Positions 59,940 to 64,000 of a stretch of 64,000 bases of DNA are shown here, in pieces. Origin of the DNA: Zea mays. Lineage: Eukaryota; Streptophyta; Magnoliopsida; Poales; Poaceae. Both the position numbers and the translations under genes were made by a program. The DNA lies in the NCBI RefSeq assembly GCF_902167145.1, contig NC_050102.1, forward strand, positions 9,176,850-9,240,849, written 5' to 3'. Position 1 is the stretch's first letter. Every line of letters starts with the position of its first letter. Below the pieces are notes generated by a model. That model made no database searches, was not told the DNA's origin, and saw only the letters and a list, made by a program, of their open reading frames with translations.

Positions 59940-60172
59940 GGGCATGTACAACCCTGAGAATCCAGTTCGTTTTTTTAAGTACAAGATACGGATAAGAGAC
60001 TATGTGGTACAACACTGAGACTCTGGATCATAAATGCACCTAAAAGACAACGTGTATAGAAAGTCGTGAAGAGACAGGTTCTTCGTGAAGAGTTTGTCTC
60101 TTATATTTTTTTACACTTAGTCATTTAGAGACTGCTCAAAAGACTTCATATTAAATAAGGTTATACATGTCC
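59940..60172. mobile_element. Tourist-like MITE (PIF/Harbinger type)
   Basis: Ends GGGCATGTACAAC and GTTATACATGTCC are inverted with two mismatches and flanked by TAA at 59937-59939 and 60173-60175. It is 233 bp and non-coding. Three-base TAA duplications and GGGCATGTACA ends suit Tourist/Harbinger MITEs. Confidence 0.65.
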
Positions 60173-60175
60173 TAA

Positions 60176-60488
60176 CGACAAATTTAGAGCCTCAGGACTA
60201 AGTTTTAGAGTTCTAAAAGCTTTAGTGCACTTTAGCTCGCTTTAAAAGCTCTAAAACTTTAATTTAAGGTGGGCTTAATGTTTAAAGGTAACATGTAAAT
60301 CATTTGTTTGGAGCCTTAGCTCTAAAACTTAGAGAGATGAATCACCAAAAAAGACACAGGGACAAATCACCCTGAACCCGATAGCATTGGTCCCAGCACG
60401 GATCAAAATTTCTTCAAACGAGATGAAGAACGGAATGGTTCGTCGCTTCACATATAGCGCGGGTGTGCCAAGATTCAGGACGGAGAGT
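60176..60488. other. Sequence 3' of the FLZ gene, no gene seen
   Basis: AT-rich, with AAGTTTTAGAG and CTCTAAAACTT in inverted orientation (near 60199, 60250 and 60322), perhaps remains of another small MITE. It should contain the 3' UTR and polyadenylation site of the FLZ gene. Confidence 0.4.
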
Positions 60489-62440
<1,952 letters not shown>

Positions 62441-63800
62441 TGCGGGCGAGAAACCGGAGCCCGAGCCTCTGATCCGATGAACTTCAGCCGAGCGAGCCTG
62501 ATCGACCCGATCGATCTACGCAGAGTAGTAGCTAGAAACAGCAAGATGTGTGGGACGAAACGGTCAGCTCAGCTGGCCACGGAGGAGAGACGAGCAGAGA
62601 AGGGAGGAGCAGGAGGAGGAGGAGGCAAAGCAAATGATCAGGAACATACAGTAGTAGTTCGACAGGATTGATCAGGAACAACTGATCGCGGCGGAAAACG
62701 ATGGATTACGCGAGCGAGGAGATAATAGCAATGGTGTCGAGCAAACGGATAAACTGGAGGCTGTGGAGTCGAGTGAAGTGTGGTGGTGTGGTGGTGGTGA
62801 CCATGAGTCCATGACAATGGTGTGTGGAGGCAGTGGGACAGGGGGGCAGGCAAGGGCCTGTAGAAGAAGCGTACGGGCTACCAGAAGGAGATTGTGCCTG
62901 CCGCTCCTCCCCGAGCCCCGAGGGACGCTAGAATCCGAGGGCCTTATTTTAAAGGCACCCTTCTCAAAACTAGGCCATCCACACATTCTTTATTCGCACC
63001 CATGCCCAGCGACAGTAGTATATATATAATCGCCAAATTTTTCATTGGCAGCGGTTAGTGGTTAGTACTCTCCATGTGAGCTACACTTGCTTATGAGGAT
63101 GGGGGAGCTTATGCTGAGATTATTATCCATCCATTTTACCTTTTTTCTCAAGACGTGTTTTTCTTTCTTTACCACGCAAAAACGATATTTGATTGTAATT
63201 AATATAGCTTTTTTAATACAAATTACGCGTGTAGCACACGTTGTAAAAAAACCGGTACAGTTACAAGAGCATAATAGCTAAAATCGAGGGGTTTGCGTGT
63301 GCGCGAGAGAGAAGAGAGATACAACACACGATGTGGAACCACATAAACAGTCAACACATGATACATAATGGTGTGGATCTAAGAGACCGAGACCACATAG
63401 ACATTTGCGGGTGGTTGATTTGAACACATAGACTTGTTATGACATTGTTTTTTTTGTTGTTTTCCTGACTAAAAGTGCTTGGAAGTTCATGACACGCGGC
63501 ACTACTTTATAAAGAAGAAATAAATCACTTTTATATCCAATATAAAGTTGAACAGAAAAAAAAAGATTATAGCATCCAGTGTCCAAAACGCAACAGAAAA
63601 CATGCTGCTAGATAGAGATGACATGTAAATATAATATTTTCGGAAGGTGCTATTGCAAATGTGCCGCTTGTCAGTTGTCACTTCCCAGCCAGTGAAGAAA
63701 CGCAGCTCCGCTCAATTTTCGAGGACGTATCCGTGGGCCACGGCACGTGGTGGAGCCATCATGTCATTGATAGTGTAGGAGTTATCGGATAGAGTATAAA
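62441..63800 (-). promoter_or_regulatory. 5' leader and promoter side of the FLZ gene
   Basis: No other gene is supported here. A TA-rich TATATATAAT at 63019-63030 (readable as TATA on either strand) could be the TATA box, giving a leader of about 550 nt that may hold an intron. A CACGTG G-box is at 63744-63749. GC-rich leader sequence 62441-62640 fits a transcribed 5' UTR. No start site can be fixed from sequence alone. Confidence 0.35.
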
Positions 63801-64000
63801 GGGCGTGTTTGGGAGGGTGGCCCAGTAGCCCGGTTGCGCCCGTGGGCTGCAACTAGCCTTGTTTGCAAGGTTGGCCCGTTTAGCGGTCTGGCTGAAAACA
63901 GCCAAAAGGCTGCCTCCTGGGTGGCTCCCAGGAAACGCGGCTAGGGTTCGTTTCCTGGGAGCGCGGCTGCGCGCGGCGCACTGGCGGCGGGCGAGGTGGC
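63801..64000. other. Possible start of another transposon, running off the right edge
   Basis: GGGCGTGTTTGGGAG at 63801 resembles terminal sequence of several maize DNA transposons, preceded by TATAAA. It is followed by GC-rich sequence with a perfect 13-bp hairpin (63925-63937 with 63949-63961, CTCCCAGGAAACG, loop 11 nt). The other end is outside the window. Confidence 0.3.

Noticed and set aside
59725..60018. Tyr-Ile repeat ORFs on both strands
   Set aside because: Artefact of the (TA)n tract.

Overview
The window looks like maize (Zea mays) or a very close relative. Most of it is a deep nest of LTR retrotransposons of the Opie/Ji Sirevirus type (Ty1/copia). Their LTRs end TGAAAGGGAATTAGG...CTAGGCGACTTTCA, carry many CACCGGAC/GTCCGGTG palindromes, and are followed by a TGGTATC[A/G]GAGC primer-binding site and preceded by AAAAAGGGGGAGAT polypurine tracts. 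Family names come from memory of maize repeats; no database was searched.

Layout. 1-1791 is part of a Gypsy-type LTR that ends inside the 5' LTR of element A. A (1792-36349, +) is a broken Sirevirus. Element B (7222-33541, +, target duplication CAACT) sits in A's pol. B is itself interrupted twice: by C (12710-21632, -, TGATC), a related Sirevirus, and by D (23123-31227, +, ATGTG), a Gypsy element with gag but no pol. D carries an antisense intron-containing gene, and that gene is split by a 784-bp hAT element (27837-28620, 8-bp duplication GCTTTGAA). A lies in an older minus-strand Sirevirus E, seen at 36350-38370 and 57130-57420, with related debris to about 59760. G (38371-57129, +, CATAT) is also inserted in E, and H (47445-56911, -, CCCGG) is inserted in G's 3' LTR. 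H has nearly identical LTRs and uninterrupted gag and pol frames, so it is the youngest and the only copy that could still be coding-competent.

From about 58.4 kb the sequence changes to low-copy DNA: an unassigned stretch, (TA)n and (AAT)n microsatellites, small MITEs, and one ordinary plant gene. That gene is a two-exon FLZ-type (DUF581) zinc-finger gene on the minus strand (60489-62440), with its promoter side to the right. Its 1.2-kb intron holds a 49-unit (AAT)n tract and a MITE.

How it works together. The Sirevirus copies share one plan: LTR with palindromes and a TATA box, PBS, gag (UBN2-like capsid domain, CCHC knuckle, coiled coil), a gag-pol junction, pol (protease, integrase, reverse transcriptase, RNase H), a non-coding 3' stretch with several polypurine tracts, then LTR. 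At the junction, pol is always in the +1 frame and is preceded by a sequence that looks like a 3' splice site. The corresponding GT upstream is always placed so that removal would fuse gag to pol in frame. This, and the antisense spliced gene in D, are the observations I would check first.
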